DNA of 64,000 bases from Oenanthe sinensis (GCA_028671895.1 CM053803.1:44514786-44578785), one strand, 5' to 3'; shown: positions 13,301-24,276, counted from the stretch's first letter. The notes: generated from the sequence alone by a model not told the origin. Numbers and translations: made by a program.

Positions 13301-14402
13301 GTTAACATCCACAGTCTTTTGGGAGACTATGGAGTGGCTTGGTTGAGGTTGCACACCCTCACTCTCCTTATCCTTATGGGTTCTTTGATGTTCCCCAGTT
13401 CCCTCACCACCTACATCCTCCTCTAATCTATCTACCATACTAGTTGATTTTCTTTTCTTGGTTTTTACAACAGCAGGCTTTTGAGAACCTGTTGAGGTTG
13501 GTTTCTTAGATTTGGATTTAGAGATTGGTTGTGTGGCTTGGGTAGGAGGGTTGGGGTCATTACTACCAACCTCCATAGTCACAGAAGGCAAAGAAGAGTT
13601 AGGTTGAGAAGTGTTTAGAGAAGAGATAAATACCTGAACAAAAGGGGGATAGATCAATTCCACCTTGCTGTGAAGATTGATCCTAACCAAGTCTTTAAAG
13701 ACCCTTTTGTTTTGAGTCCAGCAATCCAAAATTTCTGTATTCCTGTCAATCTCAATATCCTTGACAAAGTGGTTAATAATAATCATAATAAATCTTGCAT
13801 AATAAATATGATTAGATCTATTTATTTTATTCCCCAATTTGGCAGATATTTCATTGAGTAACAGGCTTCCTAAATTATGATATCTATCATATAAAATGCT
13901 ATACTTGTTGCATACTTGTTGTTATTGCATCAAAATTACTAACCTTACCAGAAAAACACTTTATTAAAGCATCAAAGAAATATGACCTTTCTTTTCTTAG
14001 ATTCTTTCTAACAATACTACCTAGACTAGCATCAGGAGCAAGGTAATTGATTTCCCTAAGCATGTTTCTAATATCTGTGTCAGTGGGTGCATTTGCAGTA
14101 TTATTTGACGGAATATTTAAACACTCACCCAAGACCACAGTGGTTAGAATATACCTTTATCCTTTGCAATCAAAGGAGATGGAAGATAAATCATCTGCTA
14201 CTTCTGCTGTTGTCCAGAATTCTTCAACTAGATTGCACACTATTTTTGGTGCTTCTGAGAGGGCCTTTGAAAATTTTGAATTCTTTAGAAATTCCATTAG
14301 AGGATGGAATTCTGTTGGGGCTTCCTCCACCATAGTGCAAGCAACGAAGTTGTTGAGCTCATAGTAGAATCCTGATTGAGAGACCTTCTTTGATGATGCC
14401 AT
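10370..14402 (-). pseudogene. SIRE third ORF (env-like region), about 1,340 codons, broken
   Basis: This lies downstream of pol on the same strand. From ATG 14402 one frame can be followed through to the stop at 10370, interrupted by in-frame stops at 14157, 12236, 11255 and 10943 and one frameshift near 13900. The N-terminal part (MASSKKVSQSGFYYELNNF, KALSEAPKI, then SNFDAITTSM and IYYARFIMIIINHF) resembles, from memory, the conserved N-terminal region of third ORFs in SIRE-type elements. The middle is Ser/Thr-rich and low in complexity, with Ser-Ile-Asp repeats at 12670-12835. The C-terminal part is highly charged and probably coiled-coil (repeated Lys/Glu, 10950-11500). No convincing signal peptide or membrane segment is visible, so 'envelope' is only a positional label. 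Confidence 0.75.
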
Positions 14403-14699
14403 AATCGAGTCTAAGGTTATAGAATTGAATTATCTGACAAACTTGTTAGTAATAAAGCAGAAACAACAATTAAACAGTAGTAAATTAGGGTTATTAGCAA
14501 AATGTAGATACAGAGAGAGAGAGTTCTAAGATTGAGAAAGAGAAGGAGATAGAGAAGTCGTTAGTAAAAAAATTGTAAGTAAGAATTAAAAGAAGTTTTA
14601 ATCTCACTATTTATATTTACTGATTTCTCAATCAATTACTTACTCAAAATAGAACAAAATTGACCGTTGGAAGAGAATTTAAGAGTTAAAAGTTACCAA

Positions 14700-15062
14700 T
14701 TTTGGCAATCGACTGATATACATACATGAGTGTATGTATTAATCAATTGATAAAATAAGTAATCAACAGCTAGAGTTTGTACAGATCGATTGATGACTTG
14801 GACTATTAAAATTCCAGGTCATCTATTGATAAATAGCTTATCCATCGACATGTACAATTATCCATCGATAGACAAATATATCATTGATTTATATATCTAT
14901 CTGTCGATAGTTACCCCTATCCATCGATAAACAAATATATCATCAATTGATATATTTATCTGTCGACAGCTCCAATAATATCCATTGATATGTAAAATGT
15001 TTATCAGTTGATTATTGAAGAATCAATAATTTAACATAATCAATGGCTATCATCAATATTAA
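14700..15062. repeat. ATCAATTGAT-type motif cluster between pol and the third ORF
   Basis: This non-coding spacer carries about a dozen copies or variants of the motif (for example CCATCGATAGACAAATATAT, CATCAATTGATAT). It resembles the LTR cluster but lies in the internal region. Confidence 0.8.
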
Positions 15063-15089
15063 TACATAACTTGTCAGACATTTAAAGGA

Positions 15090-18000
15090 TTAAATATAAT
15101 TAAGCATACCTAAATCACAGACCAATCTATTGAAGGTAGATTCATCTAGTGGTTTGGTAAAAATGTCTGCAAGTTGTCTTTCACTAGGGACAAAATGTAA
15201 TTCAAATGTACCATTCATTACATGTTCCCTAATGAAGTGATACCTTACATCAATGTGCTTGGTTCTGGAATGTTGCACAGGATTTTCTGTTATAGCAATG
15301 GCACTTGTATTATCACAGAAAATAGGAATCTTGTTCAAGTTGAACCCATAGTCAAGTAGTTGATTCCTCATCCATAATATTTGTGCACAGCAACTTCTAG
15401 CTACAATGTATTCAGCCTCTGCAGTAGATGTAGACACTGAATTCTGCTTCTTGCTAAACCATAAAACAAGCTTATTTCCTAGAAATTGACAGGAGCCTGT
15501 TGTGCTTTTTCTGTCAATTCTGCAACCTGCATAATCTGCATCTGAATAACCAATTAGATCAAATCCAGAATCTCTAGGATACCAAATTCCAAGATTTGGA
15601 GTTCCTTTGAGATATCTGAATATTCTTTTTATTGCAATCAAATGAGATTCTCTAGGATCAGCTTGAAACCTAGCACACAGACATGTAGCAAACATTATGT
15701 CCGGCCTACTTGCAGTTAAATAAAGTAATGGGCCAACCATACCTCTATAACTTGAAATGTCCACTATAGCTTCCTTAGTGTTCAATTCAAGTTTAGTTGC
15801 AGTGGCCATGGGAGTTTTAGCAGAAGAACATTCACTTAAATCAAATCTCTTTAATAAATCAGAAATATATTTGGTTTGATTTATGAAAATACCATTTTTG
15901 ACTTGCTTGACTTGCAAACCAAGAAAATAGGTAAGTTCTCTCATTAAGCTCATTTCATATTTACTCTGCATCAACTTAGCAAACTTTTGACAAAGTTTTT
16001 CATTGGTTGAGCCAAAGATAATGTCATCTACATAGATTTGAACAAGAATCATAGAGCCATTTACATTTCTATGAAAGAGAGTTTTATCAACAGTACCTCT
16101 TGTGAAGTGATTCTCAATCAAAAATTTAGATAATGTGTCATACCAGGCTCTAGGTGCTTGCTTCAATCCATAAAGTGCCATGAGAAGATAGTATACAAAT
16201 CCAGGATGAACAGGATCAATAAAACCAGGAGGTTGTTCTACATATACTTCTTCTTCTAGTTCTCCATTGAGAAAAGCACTTTTCACATCCATCTGATACA
16301 CCTTGAAATTAGCATGAGCAGCATATGCTAGAAAGATTCTGATTGCTTCCAATCTTGCAACTGGTGCAAAAGTTTCATCAAAATCTATGCCTTCTTCTTG
16401 TGAATAGCCCTTTGCCACTAATCTTGCTTTATTTCTTGTCACTGTACCAGATTCATCCATTTTGTTTCTGAACACCCATTTTGTACCAATGATAGACTTG
16501 TTCTTTGGTTTGGGCACCAGCTTCCATACCTTGTTTCTTTCAAATTGATTCAACTCTTCTTGCATAGCAATTATCCAATCAGGATCATTCAAGGCTTCTT
16601 CAATCCTTTTTTGTTCTTCTTGAGACAGGAAGCTACTATACAAGCATTCATTTTGAGTTGCACTTCTAGTTTTGACACCATCATTTGCATCTCCAATTAT
16701 TAATTCAAAGGGATGGCTTTTTGTCCATTTCCTTTGTGATGGTAAATTTGTCCTTGAAGATGATGCTTCATGATCATTGGAAGTGTTATGATCATTGTGA
16801 TGTGATTGACTATTTGAGAACCCTCCCCCTGAGATGGACACTCTACTTGAAGATTGTTGAGCAGAGTTGATATCCATCGAATGATTATCAATTGATGTAT
16901 TATCAGTTGATTGATGATTGTCAACTGATAAGTTATCTGTTGATGCATTGACATCAATTGATGGGAGGATTCTAGGAACTTGTATACTTGTAATTTCCTC
17001 ATCATCATCACTATCTTCAATATTACTTGAGGATTCATTTTCAAAATGCAATAGATCATGAAATCCTTCATCAAACAACCCTTGAATTTTCTTGTCATCA
17101 AAGACTGCATGCATAGATTCCATAACAATGTGTAATCTAAGATTGTAGACTCTGTATGCTTTGGTTGTTATTCCATATCCAACAAATATAGCTTCATCAG
17201 CTTTGGCTTCAAATTTTCCTAGATTTTCACCTTGATTTCTCAGTACAAAGCATTTGCAGCCAAAGACATGAAGAAAGTTAACTGTTGGCTTCTTGTCTTT
17301 CTTCATCAATTGATATGGTGTTTTGCCTTGAAGTTTATTGACCATGGAAATATTTTGAGTGTAACAAGCAGTATTAATTGCTTCTTCCCAGAAGTATGTA
17401 GGAAGGTTTGCTTCTTCTAACATAGTTCTAGCAGCTTCAATTAAGGTCCTATTTTTCCTTTCAACTACTCCATTTTGCTATGGAGTTCTTGGAGCAGAGA
17501 AATGATGAGTGATACCTTTTTCTTCACAGAATTCTCTCATGGTTGAATTCTTGAATTCAGTACCATTATCACTTCTAAATTTCTTGACCTTCCATTCAGT
17601 GATATTGTCAACATTCTTCACATGATTGATAATCAATTTGCTTGCTTCATCCTTAGAATGTAAGAAATATACCCATGAAAATCTTGTGAAGTCATCCACA
17701 ATTACTAAGGAATATTTCTTTTTGGCAATTGACATGATGTTGACTGGTCCAAATAAATCCATGTGCAATAATTCCAGAGGTTTATCAATTGATGATTCAG
17801 ACTTTGACTTGAATGATGCTTTTCTTTATTTTCCCTTTTGACAGGCATCACACAGTCCATCCTTGGTGAACTCCATCTGTGGAATGCCCCTAACCAGATT
17901 CTTTCTAACCAATAAATTCATGGCTTTGAAATTCAAATGGGCTAGTTTCTTGTGCCAAATCCAACTTTCATCTGTATTGGCTTTGCTAAGTAGACAAGTC

Positions 18001-18386
18001 ATTGAATTTGCCTTAACAGAGAGAAAATCAGCCACATAGACATTTCCTTTTCTTTCTCCAGTTAAGAGAATTTCACCAGATTCTTTGTTGGCTATGATGC
18101 ATGATTCAGTTGTAAACCACATACCATTACCATTATCACACAGTTGACTAATACTGAGCAAATTGTGCTTCAATCCATCAACTAGTGCTACAGATTCAAT
18201 GATAACATTTTCTTTTACAATTGAGCCATATCCCAGAGTAAAACCTTTGCTGTTATCTCCAAAAGTAACTCCTGGGCCAGCCTTTTCCACAAACTTTGTG
18301 AGCAGGGACAAATCTCCAGTCATGTGCCTTGAACATCCACTATCCAAATACCAGAGATTTTTCTTCCTGTTTCCCTGCACACACAT
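15090..18386 (-). pseudogene. SIRE pol: protease, integrase, RT, RNase H, nearly intact
   Basis: On the minus strand: protease LWYLDSGCSRHMTG, the integrase HHCC region (WHKKLAHLNF ... CDACQKGK), HMDLFGPV, FRSDNGTEF and QNGVVERKN, then RT with GTKWVFRNKMDESG, SAFLNGELEEEVYVEQPPGF, ALYGLKQAPRAWYD and YVDDIIFGS, and RNase H with DADYAGCRIDRKS, TAEAEYIVA and CDNTSAIAI. Only two in-frame stops break it, at 17826 and 17478, each where Gln is expected. Pol is offset by one frame from gag at 18386-18404, although related elements usually read through. A linker at 16865-16975 holds Ser-Ile-Asp repeats encoded by the LTR-type motif. YVDD and the D-D-E residues are present. Confidence 0.92.
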
Positions 18387-18393
18387 AAAACAA

Positions 18394-20847
18394 TCAAGTT
18401 GCTTTTGGTACCCAAGTTGCCTTGGGTCCTCTTTTATTAGTTGCAGCCTGAGTCCCTGTTGTCAACTTAGGTTCCTTTTGTTTTGGTGGGTTTAAATCCA
18501 CTTTAACTTTGGGAGTTGACTTTTGGGGCTTTGACACCTTGGAACTCATGGCAGAATTTCCATGAATTTCATCATTTACATTAGGCATGTTCCATGGCAT
18601 ACCAGGCATGTTCATATTAGGATATGCAAAGAAGGGATTAGACATGTATGAAACTTGTGTATAAGGCATATGAACATTAGATGCAACCAAATTAGAAGAC
18701 ATGGCATTCATGAGCATAGGATTGGTAAACATGGCATTTGCAGTCATGGCATGTATATTTAAATCATTTGCAGATATAGACTTCTTTTCATTCTTGCATT
18801 GCATGGACAAATGATTTACACTACCACATTTAGCACATACCTTTCTAGGTGCATACATATCAGGAGTGTAGTTATTGTGCTTATTTATGCCTACTTTACC
18901 ATTCCTATTCTTTTTCTTTTTGTCAGACTTAGATAGAGTAATTTCCACAGGTGCTATCTTTTCTAATTTTTCTTTTAATTGTTTCTTGGATAAGCTACCT
19001 ATGTTGATCTTCTCAGTCTCAGTCTCAACTTGATTCTTGGTTTCCTTAACAAACTTAATAGGAGTGCTAAATTTGTTCTTCTTATTAGTCATTGATGATT
19101 TACTTGTCGATGGATGCTTATCAATTGATTCAGCATCAATCGATTGATAATCCTTATCAGTTGATGAAGGATTAGCAGTCGATTGATCTTTATCCATTGA
19201 AGTATCAGCTAATGGCTTGCCTATTGATTTGGGGAGTTCTCCTAGAGTATCTACACCCTGAACATCAATAATTTGTTTGGCAGTTTTAGCAGACCTATTC
19301 CATTTGCTAATGGTTTCAATTTCTTCAGCTAATTGTTCTTTCAACAATTCTTCTCTTTTCAAACTGTTTACTAGTTCATTTCTAGCATCCTTTCTTTCTT
19401 GCTTAAATCTATCTAAACAAACAAGTTCATTTTCAAGAAAAATATTCCTCTCAGTTAAGGCATCAATGATGTTCTTTAACTTGAGATTCTCTTTGTTTAG
19501 AGATTTTAGAGTGACATGCAAATTGTACAGTTCATTAGACATTTCATTAATAGTACTATTGCATTCCTCAGATGTAAGCTCAGAAAAGTTGGTAGCTAGT
19601 ACCTGATTAGATGCTGAACTAGCTTCTTCATCTTCATGGTTGGCCATTAAGGCTAGATTGATATATTCTTCAGAATCACTATCTTCAGCAGCCCAGTCCT
19701 TCTCCTTAGTGACAAAAGCCTTTTCTTTCTGTTTTAAAAGGTCAAAGTATTTCTTCTTATAGTCAATACCCTCATATGACTTTGCCTTTTCTTGTTTTGG
19801 CTTCCTGCACTCATTTGAGAAATGACCAGCCAATCCACAGTTAAAACATTTGAATTTAGATCTATCAACCAAATTTTTATTTTGATTGTTGCTTCTAAAC
19901 TGGGATCCAGGCCTTTGAGCATATGGATTCTTCTTGAATTTTAGCTTTGAAAATTTCCTTGATAGAAATGCAAGGTGCTCATCAATCTCATCCAAATCAT
20001 CCTGAGAGCATGTTTCATCTTCTTCACACTTGCTCTTTCCTTTTCTCTTGAATGATTCTTCAACAGCATCACCAGCCATCATGACAGACTCTTCTTCATA
20101 GCCATTTTCTTTGTTCTCTTCATTTCCCTTGACTACCAAAGCCACAGTTTTCTCTTTTCTTTGATTCTTCTCAATCTCTTCATCTTGTTGGATTTCCAAC
20201 TCATATGTCTTGAGAATACCATAAAGTTTCTCTAGTGTAAAATCCTTGAAGTCCTGAGATTGTCTAATGGAAACAGTCATTGGTTTCCATTCTTTTGGAA
20301 GAGATCTAAGAAATTTTAGATTTGTATCCTCAGTTGCATAAACCCTACCATATAGCTTCAGTCCATTTAACAACTTCTGAAATCTGCTATAGGTTTCATT
20401 GATAGATTCTCCACTCTTGAAATGAAATGATTCATATTTTTGAATCAAGAGTTGCATCTTGTTTTTCCTTACTTGTTCAGTTCCTTCACACAGAGTTTGA
20501 AGTGTATCCCATACTTCTTTTGATGAAGTACAGTTTATAACATTGTCAAACATATCTTTATCTAGGCCATTAAACAGAATGTTCATAACCTTCTTGTCTT
20601 TGAGTACTTCTTTTTCATCCTCTTCTGTGAACTCAGAAATGAGTTTTGGAACTTGTCTGTCAACTGTAGGAGTTCCATCAGGGTTTACACCTGTGACTAG
20701 CTTCATGGGAACATGAGGACCTTTCTCTATGCAGTGAACATAGGAAGGGTCAAGAGAAAGAAGATGCAGATGCATTTTTACCTTCCATGGAAAATATTCA
20801 TCTTTCTCTAAAACTGGAATCTTCACACCTGAATCTTTCTGGCCCAT
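18394..20847 (-). CDS. SIRE gag, 817 codons, open
   Basis: The nucleocapsid/capsid precursor has an uninterrupted frame from ATG 20847. It contains a retrotransposon gag region (about residues 60-220), a CCHC knuckle at Cys334, Cys337, His342 and Cys347, a Glu/Lys-rich segment likely to form coiled coil (about 430-520), a Ser-Ile-Asp-rich linker (about 545-585), and a second CCHC at Cys671, Cys674, His679 and Cys684. The length and the two widely spaced knuckles suit the SIRE lineage. Gag would coat the RNA and form cytoplasmic particles. It ends in WVPKAT and TGA; pol lies immediately after in another frame, so a one-base deletion or frameshift separates them. Confidence 0.9.
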   Translation of the reverse strand: MGQKDSGVKIPVLEKDEYFPWKVKMHLHLLSLDPSYVHCIEKGPHVPMKLVTGVNPDGTPTVDRQVPKLISEFTEEDEKEVLKDKKVMNILFNGLDKDMFDNVINCTSSKEVWDTLQTLCEGTEQVRKNKMQLLIQKYESFHFKSGESINETYSRFQKLLNGLKLYGRVYATEDTNLKFLRSLPKEWKPMTVSIRQSQDFKDFTLEKLYGILKTYELEIQQDEEIEKNQRKEKTVALVVKGNEENKENGYEEESVMMAGDAVEESFKRKGKSKCEEDETCSQDDLDEIDEHLAFLSRKFSKLKFKKNPYAQRPGSQFRSNNQNKNLVDRSKFKCFNCGLAGHFSNECRKPKQEKAKSYEGIDYKKKYFDLLKQKEKAFVTKEKDWAAEDSDSEEYINLALMANHEDEEASSASNQVLATNFSELTSEECNSTINEMSNELYNLHVTLKSLNKENLKLKNIIDALTERNIFLENELVCLDRFKQERKDARNELVNSLKREELLKEQLAEEIETISKWNRSAKTAKQIIDVQGVDTLGELPKSIGKPLADTSMDKDQSTANPSSTDKDYQSIDAESIDKHPSTSKSSMTNKKNKFSTPIKFVKETKNQVETETEKINIGSLSKKQLKEKLEKIAPVEITLSKSDKKKKNRNGKVGINKHNNYTPDMYAPRKVCAKCGSVNHLSMQCKNEKKSISANDLNIHAMTANAMFTNPMLMNAMSSNLVASNVHMPYTQVSYMSNPFFAYPNMNMPGMPWNMPNVNDEIHGNSAMSSKVSKPQKSTPKVKVDLNPPKQKEPKLTTGTQAATNKRGPKATWVPKAT

Positions 20848-20891
20848 TTTGACTGTTCTTGATCTTTAAACTTTCTTTATGTTGAAAGCCT

Positions 20892-20903
20892 GCTCTGATA
20901 CCA
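20892..20903 (-). other. SIRE primer binding site
   Basis: On the minus strand it reads TGGTATCAGAGC, an exact complement of the initiator tRNA-Met 3' end, two bases inside the 5' LTR edge at 20906. Confidence 0.93.
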
Positions 20904-20905
20904 AT

Positions 20906-22022
20906 TGTTATTCCTTAGAACAATGTCAATATTTGTAGAAGGGGGGGGTTGAATACAAATATTAAAACTTTTTCCTTGTTCTAATATTTGTTCTTGATGT
21001 TTGAAAGAATAAGAGAATAAGTTCGAACAAATTAGTGCTGAAAATGATACTGAACAAAGAGATTTAAAATTATTGATGGATTGGTTTTTCCATCAATGTA
21101 TATTTTTGCTCAATGCTCCTAGGTTAGAAGAAACCTAGCTTCGTTTTTACAAGATTAGAAAACAAATCAACTGTTCTTATAAATGTGCTCTCAAGTTTGA
21201 ACAGTTGATTGTAAAATAATGTCTAACTTGTATGTTTTCTAATAATGCTACTACACTTGTTTATATATCACAAGTGTACTTTTACAATACCTATTCTAGG
21301 ATTGTTTCTTCCTGCCTTCCTTTTACCTTTTTCTATTTTACAAAAAGGTTTGAAAGACAACTTCTGATTGAGTCTTCACAGTCACTCTAGACTGTCTTCC
21401 ATAAGAGTGCTTTTGTTCTCTGGATCTTCAACAAATATTCTTTCTGTGTTGTCACACTCAATTGATAATTTGTTGTTAAGCATATCAATTGATCCATTCT
21501 TTAATCCATCAACTGATGTACTTCTTCGATTGATCTTTATATCCATCGATTGATAAAAGATGGCTTATCGATTGATAGATGTTATCAATCGATATATCAG
21601 TCGATGGGTCTTCACATCAGTTGATGGTCTTCAATGCTTGGCTTGGCTTCTTCGATTGATCCTTCATCCATCGATGCTTCAATATCAATTGATCATCCTT
21701 CACTTGTGCAATTTCCTGTCTTCACATATTTACAATTTAACAGTTTAATTTACACATCAATTGATGATCTATATCAATCGACTCTAACATCAATTGATGA
21801 ACAAAATATCAATTGATTTACACCTTATCGATTGAAATAGACTAAGTACACCTATGCTACAATCCAAATTATCAGTTGATTCATATAAACACTTCAACTG
21901 ATAAATGGTTTCCTGATCAATTGATATTTATAACTTTCATATCAATTGATCAGTTACAACAAATAAAATTTCTATGATTCTAAGATTAATGTTATCATCA
22001 AATCACATGTAGATTCCTAACA
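20906..22022 (-). repeat. SIRE 5' LTR with ATCAATTGAT motif cluster
   Basis: Colinear with 9076-10191. It starts TGTTATTCC and ends CCTAACA, followed by the GTCAA target duplication. The motif cluster (about 21455-21960) is retained. As the 5' LTR it should hold the element's promoter. Confidence 0.93.
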
Positions 22023-23116
22023 GTCAAACAACAAAAACATAATCAGTTGTTATCTTTACGTTGAGACTTGGGAAAACTATTTCAAAATTTTGTAATTCTT
22101 AGTTAGCTAATTACAAGGGCTTAAACGTGGATATGTTCTATATCAACATATGCGTAAATCACAATACATAAATATATTATACTAATTTAATATGTTCGAA
22201 TGACTAAGAACAAAGGGGATAATAGGTTTTCTTGTGCATATTCTTCTGAATTCCACTTTCATATATAACCTACTATAAACTAATGATGAAATTTTGGTAC
22301 TAGTCATTTTAAACTTTTACAAGATCAAGGTTCAAGTGATAATGTATGTAATTGATTGAGTCCGATAGGTGTTAATGGAAACTTCATGGTGCGATGACAT
22401 TTAATTTTATGAAATTACTTAGACAATAAACATTATTATTTATAGGTTAAAAAATTTTAGAAAACAAAAGGACCCTTAGTAGTTCGATGTACACATAGAG
22501 ATTTTCTCCCGAGAATTTATGGTACTCGAAACTCTAATGATGCCTTTGGATGTGCTATGTTAGAGTATTTCTATCATTAAAGTGTACTTAAATTGTTTTA
22601 AGATGCTAACAATTGGTAATATGGGTTGTGCAATTGACAAGCAAAATTGGTTTAATTACTTAATTAATTAGGGTCAAGGCAACTTTCCTGTTTTTATACT
22701 TTCCTACTCTTATACTTTATTCGCAAGTATACTATTCTTGAGATCATTCACTCATGGTATTGCAATATTTTAGTTGAGTTTTAAATAAGAATAATGAAAC
22801 TCATAAGCAGTGAGCTGGAGTTTGACACCGACCCATACATATGGATATCTGATCTTAATTGTGCAACAATTGGTGTTTTATAATAAGTGAGCCAAATTTT
22901 AATTTTTTCAAAAATTTTAGAGCTTGTTCTTTTCTTAACACAAATTAGAATTAAACATCTCATTAGTAATTAAATTTTGAAAGTTAATTACATCTTCTTT
23001 ATAAAGTCCCAATTATAAATTTTTCGAAATCTGGGACTTCACAATACTAGTACTTGCATACACTATAGATCAACTCCATATTATCTTGCATTTTCAGCCT
23101 TGTGGATTTTGAAGTA
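22023..23116. other. Segment A, 3' flank of the small HD-ZIP-like gene
   Basis: No gene recognised. From about 22720 it is colinear with 57600-58000 in C. A minus-strand open stretch at 22781-22963 is kept in C (57666-57848) with a few changes, but it resembles no family I know. The part 22030-22720 is largely missing from C. Confidence 0.6.
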
Positions 23117-23905
23117 TTATGGGAGATCTGGTGGACTTTGAGACACCGTGGGGAGGTTTTTTGGATTCTCAACATCCATAAAACTAGAAACTTGTGAATT
23201 AAGCATCTTCAACTACAAAAGAAAATCAAACAATTATTTTAAAAAGATATATCAAGAAAAATCAACCAGCTAGCATAATATTTGTAAGTGAGATTATTAT
23301 ACTCAGAAACATTAATGAGCTTATAATTAGAATGGCAAATCATGAAGTTAGAAAGAATTAAGTTAATCATACCTCCTCTTTGAGATAAATATTTTCCAAT
23401 ATGGTGTTCAAACAGCCCATGCAGATGTTTTCCCTCAGAGCTATCCTGTATAGTTCATTTTCAGCTCGGAGCACATTGTTCTCAGATTCCAGAACATCGT
23501 TTTCCTGGCGTTCAGGGCTCTACAAATATTTGAGAGGTAAATTTATGTAACTTACAATATAATTAATATGCCTCGTAAGAGAGGTTGAGGTTAGAGGGGG
23601 AAAGTACCAAAAGTAAGCATGAAGCAACACCGCGGATTATAGTTAAGATATATAGCAAAAGTACGTAGGCAACATTCTAAATATTTTAAAAGAATGTACA
23701 TTAAAAAAATAGATAATTAAATAATTAAACAATTAGATACCTCTATTTGAGTTTGGTCGTTCTCAAACATGAATGTGACCTGAGCAGGGTTCACCGTTGG
23801 ATTGACTTGGTGCTGAGAGGATGCGCCAGCAACATTAGCAGTACCAGAAGCACCAGCACTGACAGCACCCGCAGCCCGTCCTGTTTTTGAGTTGTTCTGC
23901 TCCAT
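23117..23905 (-). CDS. HD-ZIP IV-derived small protein, three exons, 135 aa (copy A)
   Basis: Coding exons on the minus strand are 23905-23741, 23519-23373 and 23212-23117. All introns have GT...AG ends and all exons are phase 0; the stop is TAA. Residues 1-40 are Ala/Gly/Ser-rich. Residues 41-55 (AQVTFMFENDQTQIE) align with the homeodomain helix 3 pattern QVKFWFQNRRTQMK. Residues 56-116 (PERQENDVLESENNVLRAEN, ICMGC, LENIYLKEE) match the zipper-loop-zipper with its CxxC. Asn51 of the homeodomain is kept, but Trp48 is Met, Gln50 is Glu and the Arg pair is Asp-Gln. There is no START domain. An acceptor at 23912 and a donor at 24588 suggest a 5' leader exon. It may be a zipper-only regulator or a decaying fragment. 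Family homology is fairly sure; function is not. Confidence 0.62.
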
Positions 23906-24234
23906 TTCAATCTGCGCATACCAGAACAACATTACGCTAATACATTAGTTACGGTATAGAGATGTGTAATATATTAATTATATTAAGTATATTATAAAAG
24001 ATGTACACTAATAATATTAAATTATAATTTCTTTTCTATAGATATATTTACTAATATCTATAAGAAAATGTTTGTATTAATTAAAATATATTTTTTAATT
24101 ATTTAAAATTTATGTTTATTTGATAATCTAATAATTATATATATATATACACACTAATTTAATGAAAAAACATTTGAATGAAACACATTATTTTCTTTAA
24201 AAACTAATTTTACAAAATTTAATGAAAAATTCAA

Positions 24235-24276
<42 letters not shown>

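Larger units (their letters stand above)
9076..22022 (-). mobile_element. SIRE-type Ty1/copia element with third ORF (12,947 bp)
   Basis: LTRs of 1,116 and 1,117 bp, a tRNA-iMet primer site, a polypurine tract (rc of about 10192-10203), an 817-codon gag, pol in the copia order, and a long extra ORF downstream of pol. Large gag and pol followed by an additional 3' ORF are the hallmarks of the SIRE/Maximus lineage. The target duplication GTCAA is at 9071-9075 and 22023-22027. The empty site is in segment C at 57510-57514. By eye the LTRs differ at about 14 positions plus one indel (about 1.3%), so the insertion is young. Confidence 0.93.

Noticed and set aside
10370..14402. Calling the third ORF a true viral envelope gene
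   Set aside because: No signal peptide, membrane anchor or surface-protein pattern is visible. Only its position after pol supports the name.
22781..22963. Minus-strand open stretch kept in A and C as a further exon of the HD-ZIP-like gene
   Set aside because: The gene already ends with a shared TAA upstream of it, no START-domain pattern is seen, and conservation is no higher than in the flanking non-coding DNA.
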